DNA of 64,000 nt from Burkholderiales bacterium (GCA_022841915.1 JALHQN010000005.1:186001-250000); one strand, 5' to 3'. Positions 8,552-17,233 are shown, counted from the stretch's first letter. Translations and numbers: made by a program. The notes: a model not told the origin generated them from the sequence alone.

Positions 8552-9115
8552 GTGATGAGATCTTTGCTTGCCTTGACACTCGGTCTGTCCACACTATCCC
8601 CTGCCATGGCAGCGCCTGTGAAGTGGGACGACAACGGGCATTGGTACGAGTTCGTAGCGACGCCGGTAACGTGGCAGGAGGCCTTCGATGCGGCCAACGC
8701 AGCCTCCTACCTGGGCATGCAAGGCTATCTCGCCACGGTTACTTCGGCGGCAGAGAACAGTTTCGTTTCCAGCAGTGTTGCCGGCGGTAGTCTGGCGTGG
8801 CTGGGTGGTTCGGACAGTGGCGCGGGTATCAACGAGTGGACTTGGCGCAACGGACCGGAAGCAGGTCAGGCGTTTACCTATACCAACTGGAACAGCATCG
8901 AGCCCAACAACTGTTGCGGCGGCGAGGATTACGTGCACACGAACTGGTCGGGGCCAGGTCTTTGGAACGATCATGGCGGCCCCGGCAATCCAGGGCAAGC
9001 CAACGGCTACGTCATCGAGTACAGCATGGCCCCGGTCCCCGAGCCGCAGACCTACGCCCTGCTGCTGGCCGGACTCGGGCTCGTCAGCTTGGCCACCCGG
9101 CGGCGCAAGAGCTGA
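8552..9115 (+). CDS. PEP-CTERM protein with C-type lectin fold
   Basis: This is a secreted protein of about 187 residues. The N-terminus is a signal peptide (RSLLALTLGLST...AMAAP). The middle has a C-type lectin-like fold, with WQEAFDAANA, GYLATVTSAAEN, W-rich TWRNGPEAG, TNWNSIEPNN and a final GYVIEYS strand. The C-terminus VPEPQTYALLLAGLGLVSLATRRRKS is a textbook PEP-CTERM signal, recognised by an exosortase (EpsH/XrtA-type) at the inner membrane. GTG 8552 is chosen for its spacing (9 nt) from AGGAG; ATG 8555 is equally likely. The exosortase itself must be encoded elsewhere. The likely role is at the cell surface or in the extracellular matrix. Confidence 0.85.
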   Translation: MMRSLLALTLGLSTLSPAMAAPVKWDDNGHWYEFVATPVTWQEAFDAANAASYLGMQGYLATVTSAAENSFVSSSVAGGSLAWLGGSDSGAGINEWTWRNGPEAGQAFTYTNWNSIEPNNCCGGEDYVHTNWSGPGLWNDHGGPGNPGQANGYVIEYSMAPVPEPQTYALLLAGLGLVSLATRRRKS

Positions 9116-9591
9116 CCGAGGTCGGGGTGGCGCGCTCGCAGCGTCGCAGCAACTCGGGATGGATTGCGTTGCCGAATCCGCGACCCCAGCTACTTCCAGA
9201 TCGCGGCCTCGGACCAGCGCGTACTCCGGTTCGATAACGCAAGCCTGGAAGGCGCGCAGTGGTGCCGTCGATGGCTGAAGGCGGCTCGCCTCGTCGCCGG
9301 CCCGTTCATGCGGCGTACCCGAGCCGGCGCTTCTGACGAGTATGTCAAGAGAATACGTTCGTGACTTATCGATACAACGCAGTGTCGATAGAGCGCCTGC
9401 GGGCAAGTCGCGCCGCGGGTGGACTCGTCAGGATGCTGCAGTATCGGGCCCGCCAAACGGAGGCGGGCCCGGGGTGACTCGTGGTGCTGCCGTCGATCAG
9501 CGTGATCCATGCTTACTATGAAGTTCCGTGCGCGGTCCGGCGGGGGAGCGCGTCGAACCGCGCACAACCTTGCTCGACTATCTATCGACGA
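9116..9591. other. Convergent intergenic stretch
   Basis: This 476-bp gap lies between two convergent genes. No coding frame is supported. It holds one strong inverted repeat at 9445-9471. Confidence 0.55.
9445..9471. terminator. 10-bp perfect GC-rich hairpin between convergent genes
   Basis: CGGGCCCGCC and its exact complement flank a 7-nt loop. The position between convergent genes suggests a bidirectional transcription stop, but neither side has a T-run. Confidence 0.4.
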
Positions 9592-10185
9592 CTACCTTGT
9601 CCCGGTGCCCGACGGGCTGCCGGTTCCGCTGCGCTCTCCTGCGCCGCCTGGCGTGGAGGCGGGGTCGGTCGCCGTACCGCCCATTCTGCCGGTGTTGGAG
9701 TCGCTTGCCGCGCCGCCAGCGCCGCCAGCGCCGCCGGTGGGGCCGATTGTGCCGCCCGCGCTCGAGCCGCTATCGCCCGCGCCGCGCGCCGATGGTGAGG
9801 ATCCCATGCTGCCCATTCCGGGGCTGGCCTGCACACCCAAGGCGTCCAGAGTCCGTTGATCCAAGCCGCTCGCGCCGCTCAGGTTTTCCGAGCGCTGATA
9901 GGCCTGCAGGGCGGAGTGCGTGCGCGGACCCATGATGCCGTCGATCGCGCCGGGGTTGTGTCCTTTGTTCCGTAGCGCCTGCTGCACCTGCCGAACCGCT
10001 TGGGAATCCATGTGGTTCGGCGCCGTCCCCATGCGACTGCGATCCATCGAGGAATCGCTGCGGGTGCCGCGGTCCATCGACGATGCGCTGGAGCCGGTGG
10101 TCGAGTCGCCCGCTGCAAGGGCAGGTCCGGATGCAATTGCCATACAACAAAGCGCTGCTGCGAAGGGTGTTCGATTGAGTTTCAT
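9592..10185 (-). CDS. Secreted peptidoglycan-binding domain protein
   Basis: This 197-residue protein has a signal peptide (MKLNRTPFAAALCCMAIASGPALAA). A Ser/Met/Asp-rich linker is followed by one PG_binding_1 domain (about 60-120; VRQVQQALRNKGHNPG, IDGIMGPRTHSALQAYQ). The tail of about 70 residues is low in complexity (Gly/Ser/Ala), and its GGAGGAGG run is encoded by a GCC-type trinucleotide repeat near 9710-9740. ATG 10185 has AAGGAG 6 nt upstream. The probable role is as a periplasmic wall-binding factor; no catalytic domain is visible. Confidence 0.85.
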   Translation of the reverse strand: MKLNRTPFAAALCCMAIASGPALAAGDSTTGSSASSMDRGTRSDSSMDRSRMGTAPNHMDSQAVRQVQQALRNKGHNPGAIDGIMGPRTHSALQAYQRSENLSGASGLDQRTLDALGVQASPGMGSMGSSPSARGAGDSGSSAGGTIGPTGGAGGAGGAASDSNTGRMGGTATDPASTPGGAGERSGTGSPSGTGTR

Positions 10186-10278
10186 GGGTAACTCCTTGAG
10201 GTGTATCGTGGGTTGGTCAAGGCCGGCCATTCGCCGACTCGCCTTGGAGGTACGCACGCCGTATTCCCGCGGAGACCC

Positions 10279-10467
10279 TTATGGGAACGTGCCGCGCTTC
10301 TCCTTGCGCGTGTCCTCCGTGCGGTGATCCGGGTCGACGCCGAGATCTTCTTGATTCGCGCGGTGCGTCTGGCTGCCGGGGTCGGCGCGGTGTTCCTTGC
10401 CCGGTTGCGTCGGCGCGGGCTGCTTCTTGCCGGGCTCGAGTCGGGTGCTGTCGTTTGCGTTCTTCAC
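10279..10467 (-). CDS. Small hydrophilic hypothetical protein
   Basis: This is a 62-residue, highly charged protein rich in Pro, Lys, Asp and Arg, probably disordered. The GTG start has a perfect AGGAG 6 nt upstream, the main reason for calling it real. It has no membrane segment and no recognised domain. It lies 93 bp upstream of the peptidoglycan-binding gene on the same strand. Confidence 0.55.
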   Translation of the reverse strand: MKNANDSTRLEPGKKQPAPTQPGKEHRADPGSQTHRANQEDLGVDPDHRTEDTRKEKRGTFP

Positions 10468-11059
10468 GCGGATCTCCTAGGTCGTTGCAGTCCGTGAGGC
10501 GGCATGCTGGATGCACGCCTGTACACCATCCCGCAGATTCGTGTCGGCATAGCCCGACACGTGGTTTCGGATCGCCGTGGCCATTGCCATGGTTGCCAAC
10601 GCGACGATGAGGGCAGTCCGCTCCAGTCGCGCCGGTCGAGTGTCGTCGTCGGTGAAGGCGATGATCGATCCACGGGCGGCGCGCCAGCCTCGATTGCGTG
10701 CGGCCGCCGGACCGTGGGGGGGCGGTGGTGGGCTCCCAGCGCGGCACGAAGCCCTGGTGAAAAGAGCGCTCGGTCCATGACCCAGGCTGTTCAGTGGCAG
10801 GCAGATCTGGATCACGCAAGCGTCGCCGAGGACGAGAGGCGGCGTGCGGTCCCGCAGCCACCGCAAGCTGCGGGCAGTTCGGTCGTGGAGGCTGGGAGCG
10901 CGGAACGCAGCGCGGGCGTCGGCAACCGCTGACGACAGCGATGGGCCGGGCAATCCCGGCCGTGCTTGACGTGGGTCAAGCATGCAAGGCAGTACGCGGG
11001 CACAATGCCCCCTCGGGCGCGATCAGGCGCGCGTGACGTCAATCGGAGGGGATGTTCGC
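10468..11059. other. Gene-poor stretch with a gene remnant
   Basis: This is 592 bp with no complete gene that I can support. A short piece matching a glycosyltransferase motif is described separately at 10630-10713. Confidence 0.5.
10630..10713 (-). pseudogene. Possible remnant of a family 2 glycosyltransferase
   Basis: On the minus strand one frame reads PAAARNRGWRAARG followed by SIIAFTDDDTRPA. This matches the N-x-G...A-x-G-x-x-I-x-F-x-DDD block around the metal-binding Asp residues of GT2 enzymes. The flanking sequence in the same frame shows no family similarity, so if the match is real only about 28 codons survive. Confidence 0.35.
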
Positions 11060-11881
11060 ATGACCTACAAGACAATCGTTCTGCACCTCGACTCGACCGA
11101 GCATTGCGAGGCACGCGCCGACGAGGCCTGTGCCCTGGCAAAGGCGTTCGACGCGCATCTCATCGGGCTCGCGGTGCTCTCGCCCTTGTCGATTCCGGGG
11201 ACGGCGCCGACCGAAGTCGTCGTCGAACTATTGAGCGAGCAGTGGGAGAGCGATCGGGCGGCGCTCGAGTCGGTTGCGGCCGGTTTCGTGGCACGTGCGA
11301 GTGCCGCCGGGGTGGTAAGCGCCGAGCGGCGCTTCGTGGTGGGTGTGCCCGAGTACGCCGTCGCCTTGCATGCCCGCTACGCGGATCTGATCGTGGTGGG
11401 GCAAGCGCCGGCGAGCGAGGGCGGCATCGCGGAGAGCCTGGTGATGAATGCGGGCCGGCCGGTTTTGGTGGTGCCGCGCAGCTACGAGCGGCGCGTGCTC
11501 GGTGAACGCGTGATGGTGGCCTGGAACGCCGGACGCGAGGCGACCCGAGCGCTCACCGACGCGGTCCCGATCTTGCGCCGAGCGAAGCAGGTGGACATCG
11601 TGACGGTCAATGCGGAGCCGCAACGCGAAGGCCACGGCGAACTGCCCGGTGCGGATATCGCTCACTATCTCGCTCGGCACGGCGTAACGGCCAATGTGCT
11701 GGCGACGTCCGCCGATGATGTCGACGTCGGGGAGTGGTTGCTGTCGCGAGCCGCTGATCTCGGTTCGGATCTCGTCGTCATGGGAGCCTACGGACATTCG
11801 CGCCTGCGCGAGTTCGTGCTTGGCGGGGCCACCCGCACGGTGTTGGCAAGCATGACAGTTCCGGTGCTCATGTCGCATTGA
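11060..11881 (+). CDS. Universal stress protein with tandem Usp domains
   Basis: This 273-residue cytosolic protein has two UspA-type Rossmann domains. The first begins YKTIVLHLDST and ends GRPVLVVPRS. The second begins GERVMVAWNAGREATRAL and ends with the ATP-binding-type motif VMGAYGHSRLREFVLGGATRTVL and PVLMSH. Only the second domain keeps the G-x2-G-x9-G(S/T) pattern, so probably only it binds nucleotide. The start at 11060 has GGAGG 10 nt upstream. It lies upstream of the oxidoreductase operon with a 200-bp gap, so it is likely a separate unit. Confidence 0.9.
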   Translation: MTYKTIVLHLDSTEHCEARADEACALAKAFDAHLIGLAVLSPLSIPGTAPTEVVVELLSEQWESDRAALESVAAGFVARASAAGVVSAERRFVVGVPEYAVALHARYADLIVVGQAPASEGGIAESLVMNAGRPVLVVPRSYERRVLGERVMVAWNAGREATRALTDAVPILRRAKQVDIVTVNAEPQREGHGELPGADIAHYLARHGVTANVLATSADDVDVGEWLLSRAADLGSDLVVMGAYGHSRLREFVLGGATRTVLASMTVPVLMSH

Positions 11882-12080
11882 TGCGTACGCCGTTGCCGAC
11901 AGCCTCGTCCCCGCAGAATGACGCAGGCGGAGCACCCAACTATGGGGGGGCGTCTGGAACGTCCCTTTCGCCTTTTCTCCCGCACGGGCGCGGGTTACCA
12001 TAGTTCGGTTCCGGGAGTGCCGGCACAAGCTGCGATTCTTAAATGGTTTTTGCATTAACCCAGCGTGCGAGGAGGCTGTC

Positions 12081-12110
12081 ATGACAGCAGCAGCGGAGGA
12101 ACGGGTTTGA
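12081..12110 (+). CDS. Nine-codon leader ORF overlapping the next start
   Basis: ATG 12081 follows a perfect AGGAGG and encodes MTAAAEERV before TGA at 12108-12110. That stop overlaps the TTG start of the next gene (TTTGA), the usual layout of translational coupling. It could instead be the true N-terminus of the next protein displaced by a one-base change. Confidence 0.4.
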   Translation: MTAAAEERV

Positions 12111-13933
12111 AACCGACCGATATTCGCAATCCCGACTACTTCCACAAAGTGGTCGACTGCCAGTGGGCCTGCCCGGCTCATACCCCTGTCCCGGAATACA
12201 TTCGATTGATCGCGCAAGGCCGCTATGACGACGCCTACATGATCAACTGGTACTCGAACGTCTTTCCCGGGGTCCTCGGTCGCACTTGCGACCGGCCGTG
12301 CGAACCGGCCTGTCGACGCAGCCGGGTCGAGGACGGTCAAAGCACCGAACCGGTGGCCATCTGCCGCTTGAAGCGGGTCGCGGCCGACTACAAAGACGAC
12401 ATCCGCGCACGCCTGCCTCAGGTGCCGAAGCAAAAGAACGGCAAACGCGTCGCGCTGATCGGCGCCGGACCGGCCTCGCTCACGGTGGCACGCGACCTCG
12501 CCCCCCTGGGCTACCACCTGGCCGTCTACGATCAGGATCCGCAAGGCGGCGGCATGATGCGCACGCAGATCCCGAAGTTCCGGCTGCCCGAGAGCGTGCT
12601 CGACGAGGAAGTCGGCTACATCGAAAACCTCGGCTTGGAGACGCACTTCGGTCAGCGCGTGGACAGTCTCAAGGCCGTGCTGGCCGAGAACTACGATGCG
12701 GTGTTCGTCGGTTGCGGTGCGCCTCGCGGGCGCGACCTCGAAATTCCCGGACGGCAGGAGGCCGCAGCCAATATCCACATCGGCATCGACTGGCTCTCCA
12801 GTGTCTCGTTCGGCCATATCGAGAAGATCGGCAAGCGTGTGATCGTGCTCGGGGGCGGCAACACCGCGATGGATTGCTGCCGTTCCTCGAAGCGCTTGGG
12901 TGGCGAGGACGTGAAAGTGATCGTGCGCTCGGGCTACGAGGAGATGAAGGCCTCGCCCTGGGAGAAGGAGGACGCCACCCACGAGGGCATCCCCATCCTC
13001 AACTTCCTGGTGCCCAAGACCTTCGTTCACCACAACGGCAAGCTCACCGGCATGACATTCGAGAAGGTGAAGGCCGAATACGACGCCAAAGGCCGCCGTC
13101 GTCTGGTGCCCACGGGCGAACCGGATCATCTCTACGAATGCGACGATGTACTGATCGCGATCGGCCAGGAGAATTCCTTCCCCTGGATCGAGCGCGACGT
13201 CGGCATCGAGTTCGACGAGTGGGGCATGCCCAAGGTCGACGAGGTGACGTTCCAGTCCAGTCGTCCGGGCGTGTTCTTCGGCGGCGACGCGGCGTTCGGC
13301 CCGAAGAACATCATCTGGGCCGTCGCGCACGGGCACGAGGCGGCGATTTCGATCGACAAGTTCTGCAACGGCGAGGATGTGCGCGAGCGCCCGGCGCCCA
13401 TGGTCAACCTGATGTCGCAGAAGATGGGCATCCACGAATGGAGCTACGACAACGATGTCTCGCTCGATCAGCGCTTCAAGGTGCCATGGAACGACGTCCG
13501 CGCCACGCTCAAGAACATCAAGCTGGAAGTCGAGAAGGGGTTCGATCCGGCTACCGCCTTCAAGGAGGCGCAGCGCTGTCTTAACTGCGACGCGCAGACG
13601 GTGTTCAGTCACAACCTGTGCATCGAGTGCGACGCCTGTGTGGACATCTGTCCGATGGACTGCATCACGTTCACCGACAATGCGGACGAGTCGGATCTGC
13701 GCAAGCGGTTGAATGCGCCGGCCACGAATCTCACGCAGGATCTCTACGTCTCCGAGGCGCTCAAGACCGGCCGCATCATGGCAAAGGACGAAGACGTCTG
13801 CCTGCATTGCGGTCTGTGCGCCGAGCGCTGCCCCACGGGCGCTTGGGACATGCAGAAATTCTTCCTGGAGATGACCCACGCGGGACCGTCTTGCCGCGAC
13901 AAGCACTCCGCCCCCGGACGCAAGGCCGCATGA
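12107..13933 (+). CDS. NAD(P)H-dependent Fe-S flavoprotein subunit of 2-oxoacid oxidoreductase
   Basis: This 608-residue protein is a GltD-like flavoprotein. The N-terminal Fe-S domain has Cys18/22 and the cluster C61-x3-C65-x3-C69. An FAD-binding GxGxxG follows (IGAGPASL, about 125), then an NAD(P)-binding segment GGGNTAMDCC (about 250). The C-terminus has two 4Fe-4S motifs, CIECDACVDICPMDC and CLHCGLCAERCP. It probably passes electrons between ferredoxin-type centres and NAD(P). It is first in an operon with korA (10-nt gap) and korB. Three-subunit 2-oxoglutarate:NADP+ oxidoreductases of this layout are known from Azoarcus. The TTG start is chosen because GGAGGA lies 6 nt upstream and no in-frame ATG precedes the conserved DIRNPDYFHK. 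Confidence 0.88.
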   Translation: MKPTDIRNPDYFHKVVDCQWACPAHTPVPEYIRLIAQGRYDDAYMINWYSNVFPGVLGRTCDRPCEPACRRSRVEDGQSTEPVAICRLKRVAADYKDDIRARLPQVPKQKNGKRVALIGAGPASLTVARDLAPLGYHLAVYDQDPQGGGMMRTQIPKFRLPESVLDEEVGYIENLGLETHFGQRVDSLKAVLAENYDAVFVGCGAPRGRDLEIPGRQEAAANIHIGIDWLSSVSFGHIEKIGKRVIVLGGGNTAMDCCRSSKRLGGEDVKVIVRSGYEEMKASPWEKEDATHEGIPILNFLVPKTFVHHNGKLTGMTFEKVKAEYDAKGRRRLVPTGEPDHLYECDDVLIAIGQENSFPWIERDVGIEFDEWGMPKVDEVTFQSSRPGVFFGGDAAFGPKNIIWAVAHGHEAAISIDKFCNGEDVRERPAPMVNLMSQKMGIHEWSYDNDVSLDQRFKVPWNDVRATLKNIKLEVEKGFDPATAFKEAQRCLNCDAQTVFSHNLCIECDACVDICPMDCITFTDNADESDLRKRLNAPATNLTQDLYVSEALKTGRIMAKDEDVCLHCGLCAERCPTGAWDMQKFFLEMTHAGPSCRDKHSAPGRKAA

Positions 13934-13943
13934 GAGGAACGCC

Positions 13944-15782
13944 ATGAAGCCCCTTGAGGCTGTAAACGATTTCGTCGTCAAGTTCGCCAACGTCAATGGT
14001 TCCGGGTCGGCGAGCGCCAACGAGTTGTTCGCGCGCTCGATCCTGCGCATGGGCGTGCCGGTCAGCCCGCGCAACATCTTCCCGTCCAATATCCAGGGCC
14101 TGCCGACCTGGTACGAAGTCCGCGTGACCGAGAAGGGCTATCTCGGTCGGCGCGGCGGCGTGGACCTGATGGTCGCCATGAATCCGCAGACCTGGGACAA
14201 GGACATCAAGGAGATCGAGCCCGGCGGTTACGTGTTCTACGACTCGACGCGCGCGCTGCCCAAGTCGAAGTTCCGCGAAGACATCCATGTCCTCGGGATG
14301 CCGCTTACGGAAATATGCAACTCGACCTACACCGATCCGCGCCAGCGCCAGCTGTTCAAGAACATCATCTATTTGGGTGCGCTGTCGGCCTTGCTGGACG
14401 TGGATCCGAAGGCCATCGAGCAGCTCTTCTCCGAGCAGTACAAGGGCAAGGAGAAACTGCTCGACTCGAACGTCAAGGCCCTGTACCTGGGGCGCGATCA
14501 CGCTCTCGAGCATCTGCAGTGTCCGATCGGGCTGCGCGTGCGTCCTTCCGACAACGTGGGCGATCGCATCTTCATCGACGGCAACAGCGCAGCTGCGCTC
14601 GGCGCTGTGTACGGCGGCGCGTCGGTGTGCGCCTGGTATCCGATCACGCCATCGTCATCCTTGGCCGAATCCTTCCAGAGCTACTGCAAGCGCTTTCGCG
14701 TCGACAAGGAAACGGGCAAGAACCGGTTCGCGATCGTGCAGGCCGAGGACGAACTGGCCTCCATCGGCATCGTCGTCGGCGCGGGCTGGAACGGCGCGCG
14801 CGCCTTCACTGCCACGTCGGGGCCCGGCATCTCGCTGATGAGCGAGTTCATCGGGCTTGCCTACTTCGCCGAGATTCCGGTCACCATCATCGATGTGCAG
14901 CGCGGCGGGCCCTCGACCGGCATGCCGACGCGTACGCAACAGTCCGACGTGCTCGCATGCGCGTATGCCTCGCACGGGGATACCAAGCACGTGCTGCTGT
15001 TCCCGGAGGATCCCAAGGAGTGCTTCGATTTCAGCGCGCAGGCGCTGGATCTGGCCGAACGGCTGCAGACGCCGGTGTTCGTCATGACCGATCTCGATAT
15101 CGGTATGAACACCCGGTTGTGCCAGCCGTTCGAATGGGACGAGGAACAAGCCTACGATCGCGGCAAGCTGATGACCTACGAGCGGCTGGAGGCGGGTGCC
15201 GACTTCGGGCGTTACCTCGATGTCGATGGCGACGGCATCCCCTATCGCACGCTGCCGGGCACGCATCCCAGCAAGGGCGGCTACTTCACGCGCGGCACGA
15301 CGAAAGACCGGTTCGCGCGCTACAGCGAAGCCGGCCCCGATTACGTCGACAACATGCAGCGCCTGCAGCGCAAGTTCGAAACAGCGAAGACGCTGGTGCC
15401 CAAGCCGGTGCTGCATTCCTCGTCGCAGCCGGCGCGTTTCGGCGCCATCTTCTACGGCTCCACCAGCCCGGCGATGCTCGAGGCAATGGATCTGCTGGCC
15501 GAGCGCGGTATCCCGGTCAACGCTTTGCGCGTGCGAGCATTCCCGTTCGCCGATGAAGTGGTCGACTTCTGCAACTCGCACCCGTGGGTGTTCGTCGTCG
15601 AGCAGAACCGCGATGCGCAGTTGAAGACCTTGCTGGTCAACGATTCGAACGTCAACCAGAGCCGACTGATCCCGGTGCTGCACTACGACGGCACGCCGAT
15701 CACCGCGCGGTTCATCGTCGACGAGATCGTCCGCCACGCGGCTGTCCACTCCGTCGTTCCCATCAAGAAGGTGGTGTCATGA
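13944..15782 (+). CDS. korA: 2-oxoacid:ferredoxin oxidoreductase, fused gamma-alpha subunit
   Basis: This 612-residue subunit has an N-terminal gamma domain (about 10-190; NGSGSASANELFARSI, GGVDLMVAMN) fused to the alpha domain (about 215-600; WYPITPSSSLAESF, TATSGPGISLMSEFIGLA, VQRGGPSTGMPTRTQQ). With KorB it decarboxylates a 2-oxoacid to acyl-CoA and reduces ferredoxin. Substrate specificity cannot be read from the sequence; 2-oxoglutarate is likeliest by analogy with the Azoarcus/Thauera enzymes. Its stop overlaps the korB start (ATGA). Confidence 0.9.
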   Translation: MKPLEAVNDFVVKFANVNGSGSASANELFARSILRMGVPVSPRNIFPSNIQGLPTWYEVRVTEKGYLGRRGGVDLMVAMNPQTWDKDIKEIEPGGYVFYDSTRALPKSKFREDIHVLGMPLTEICNSTYTDPRQRQLFKNIIYLGALSALLDVDPKAIEQLFSEQYKGKEKLLDSNVKALYLGRDHALEHLQCPIGLRVRPSDNVGDRIFIDGNSAAALGAVYGGASVCAWYPITPSSSLAESFQSYCKRFRVDKETGKNRFAIVQAEDELASIGIVVGAGWNGARAFTATSGPGISLMSEFIGLAYFAEIPVTIIDVQRGGPSTGMPTRTQQSDVLACAYASHGDTKHVLLFPEDPKECFDFSAQALDLAERLQTPVFVMTDLDIGMNTRLCQPFEWDEEQAYDRGKLMTYERLEAGADFGRYLDVDGDGIPYRTLPGTHPSKGGYFTRGTTKDRFARYSEAGPDYVDNMQRLQRKFETAKTLVPKPVLHSSSQPARFGAIFYGSTSPAMLEAMDLLAERGIPVNALRVRAFPFADEVVDFCNSHPWVFVVEQNRDAQLKTLLVNDSNVNQSRLIPVLHYDGTPITARFIVDEIVRHAAVHSVVPIKKVVS

Positions 15783-16840
15783 CCTATATCGCGAAGCCCA
15801 AGCTGCACCATCCGACGCTGCCGGCGAACAAGATCGGATTCACCCGACGCGATTACGAGGGCAAGATCTCGACCTTGTGCGCAGGCTGCGGGCACGATTC
15901 GATCAGCGCCGCGATCATTCAGGCGTGCTGGGAACTCGACATCGAGCCGCATCGTGTCGCCAAGCTCTCGGGCATCGGCTGTTCATCCAAGACGCCCGAT
16001 TACTTTCTCGGCAATTCGCACGGCTTCAACAGCGTCCATGGCCGCATGCCTTCGGTGTTGACCGGCGCCAACCTCGCCAATCGGGACTTGATCTATCTCG
16101 GCGTTTCGGGCGACGGGGATTCCGCTTCGATCGGCATCGGCCAGTTTGCCCACGTGATGCGCCGTGGGGTGAACATGGTGTACATCGTCGAGAACAACGG
16201 TGTCTACGGCCTGACCAAAGGCCAGTTCTCTGCGACCGCGGACCAGGGCTCCAAGTCCAAGCGCGGCGTCGTCAACAGCGATTCGCCCGTGGATCTGGCG
16301 GCGCTCGCGCTGCAGCTCGGCGCGACCTTCGTCGGGCGCAGCTTCTCCGGCGACAAAGGCCAGCTCGTGCCTCTCATCAAGGCCGCGATCGTCCATCCGG
16401 GCGCCGCCTTCCTCGACGTGATCAGCCCGTGCGTTGCGTTCAACAACCACACGGGCAGCACGCGCAGCTACGAGTATGTGCGCGAGCACAACGAGCCGGT
16501 CAACCGCATCGACTTCGACTACTGGCCCAAACGCGAAGAGATCACGGTCGAGTACCCCGAGGGAGAAGTCGTGTCGGTCACCCAGCACGACGGTTCGGTG
16601 CTCAGATTGCGCAAGCTGGCCAAGAACTACGATGCCCACGACCGGATCACGGCGATGAACTACATCCAGCAGCACCAAGCCAAGGGTGAAGTCGTCACGG
16701 GCTTGCTCTACGTGGATCCCGATCCGGAGGATCTGCACCGCCACCTCAACACCGCGGATGCACCGTTCAATGCGCTGTCAGCAGGCGACCTGTGTCCCGG
16801 CTCGGCTGCACTGGAGAAGATCAACGCATCGCTGCGCTAA
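15779..16840 (+). CDS. korB: 2-oxoacid:ferredoxin oxidoreductase, beta (TPP-binding) subunit
   Basis: This 353-residue subunit carries thiamine diphosphate. CAGCGHDSIS (C34, C37) and a later Cys in IGCSS supply Fe-S ligands, and GDGDSASIGIGQ...ENNGVYGLTKGQ is the Mg-TPP motif. The ATG at 15779 overlaps the korA stop codon, so the pair is translationally coupled. A strong terminator follows 23 nt after the stop, making korB the last gene of a three-gene operon. Confidence 0.92.
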   Translation: MTYIAKPKLHHPTLPANKIGFTRRDYEGKISTLCAGCGHDSISAAIIQACWELDIEPHRVAKLSGIGCSSKTPDYFLGNSHGFNSVHGRMPSVLTGANLANRDLIYLGVSGDGDSASIGIGQFAHVMRRGVNMVYIVENNGVYGLTKGQFSATADQGSKSKRGVVNSDSPVDLAALALQLGATFVGRSFSGDKGQLVPLIKAAIVHPGAAFLDVISPCVAFNNHTGSTRSYEYVREHNEPVNRIDFDYWPKREEITVEYPEGEVVSVTQHDGSVLRLRKLAKNYDAHDRITAMNYIQQHQAKGEVVTGLLYVDPDPEDLHRHLNTADAPFNALSAGDLCPGSAALEKINASLR

Positions 16841-16862
16841 CGCGTTTCGCGGCTGGGCGAGG

Positions 16863-16910
16863 CGGGCGGCGGGTTCGAGCAGAAGCGAACGCCGCCCGTT
16901 TTTTTTCTTT
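16863..16910 (+). terminator. Intrinsic terminator of the oxidoreductase operon
   Basis: CGGGCGGC (16863-16870) pairs with GCCGCCCG (16891-16898), with further TTCG/CGAA pairing inside, followed by eight T residues. This is the clearest rho-independent terminator in the window. Confidence 0.9.
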
Positions 16911-17005
16911 GGTAAAGCCAGGCGGCTTGCGGCGGCTTGGGTACTTCGGGAATGTGTGGGCGATCTACGCAACACCCTGCAGGGCGGCGGGCACGCCTTG
17001 TGATG

Positions 17006-17233
17006 TCAACGATCGTCTTCGTCGTCTGCGGCTGCTTCTTCTTCCTCGAGTTCGCTCGGCTCCAGCGCGGCGTCGATCATGTCTTCGATGTCGGCGAGAA
17101 CGTTGCGCAGACTGTCGACTTGCGATTCGGCTTCTTCGTCCGTTGGCTCCAAAGCGCCATAGATCATTTCACGAATGTCAGTCAAAACGTCCTGCAATGA
17201 CTCGATCTGTTCTTCCAGGTCGGATTTACGCAC
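17006..17233 (-). CDS. Small acidic protein with internal duplication
   Basis: This 75-residue protein is made of two similar units of about 27 residues, IESLQDVLTDIREMIYGALEP and VDSLRNVLADIEDMIDAALEP, each followed by an acidic tail (TDEEAE and SELEEEEAAADDEDD). It should form helices or a short coiled coil and is strongly acidic. GTG 17233 is chosen because AGGAGG lies 6 nt upstream. It is divergent from tamA. It has no recognised domain and its function is unknown. Confidence 0.7.
   Translation of the reverse strand: MRKSDLEEQIESLQDVLTDIREMIYGALEPTDEEAESQVDSLRNVLADIEDMIDAALEPSELEEEEAAADDEDDR

Noticed and set aside
9700-9745. Short tandem GCC-type repeat as a CRISPR or satellite
   Set aside because: It simply encodes the Gly/Ala-rich tail of the peptidoglycan-binding protein; there are no spacers.
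11228-14089. 953-codon open frame on the minus strand
   Set aside because: It lies antisense to the clearly coding universal stress protein, flavoprotein and korA genes and has no family resemblance; it stays open because of GC-rich codon use.
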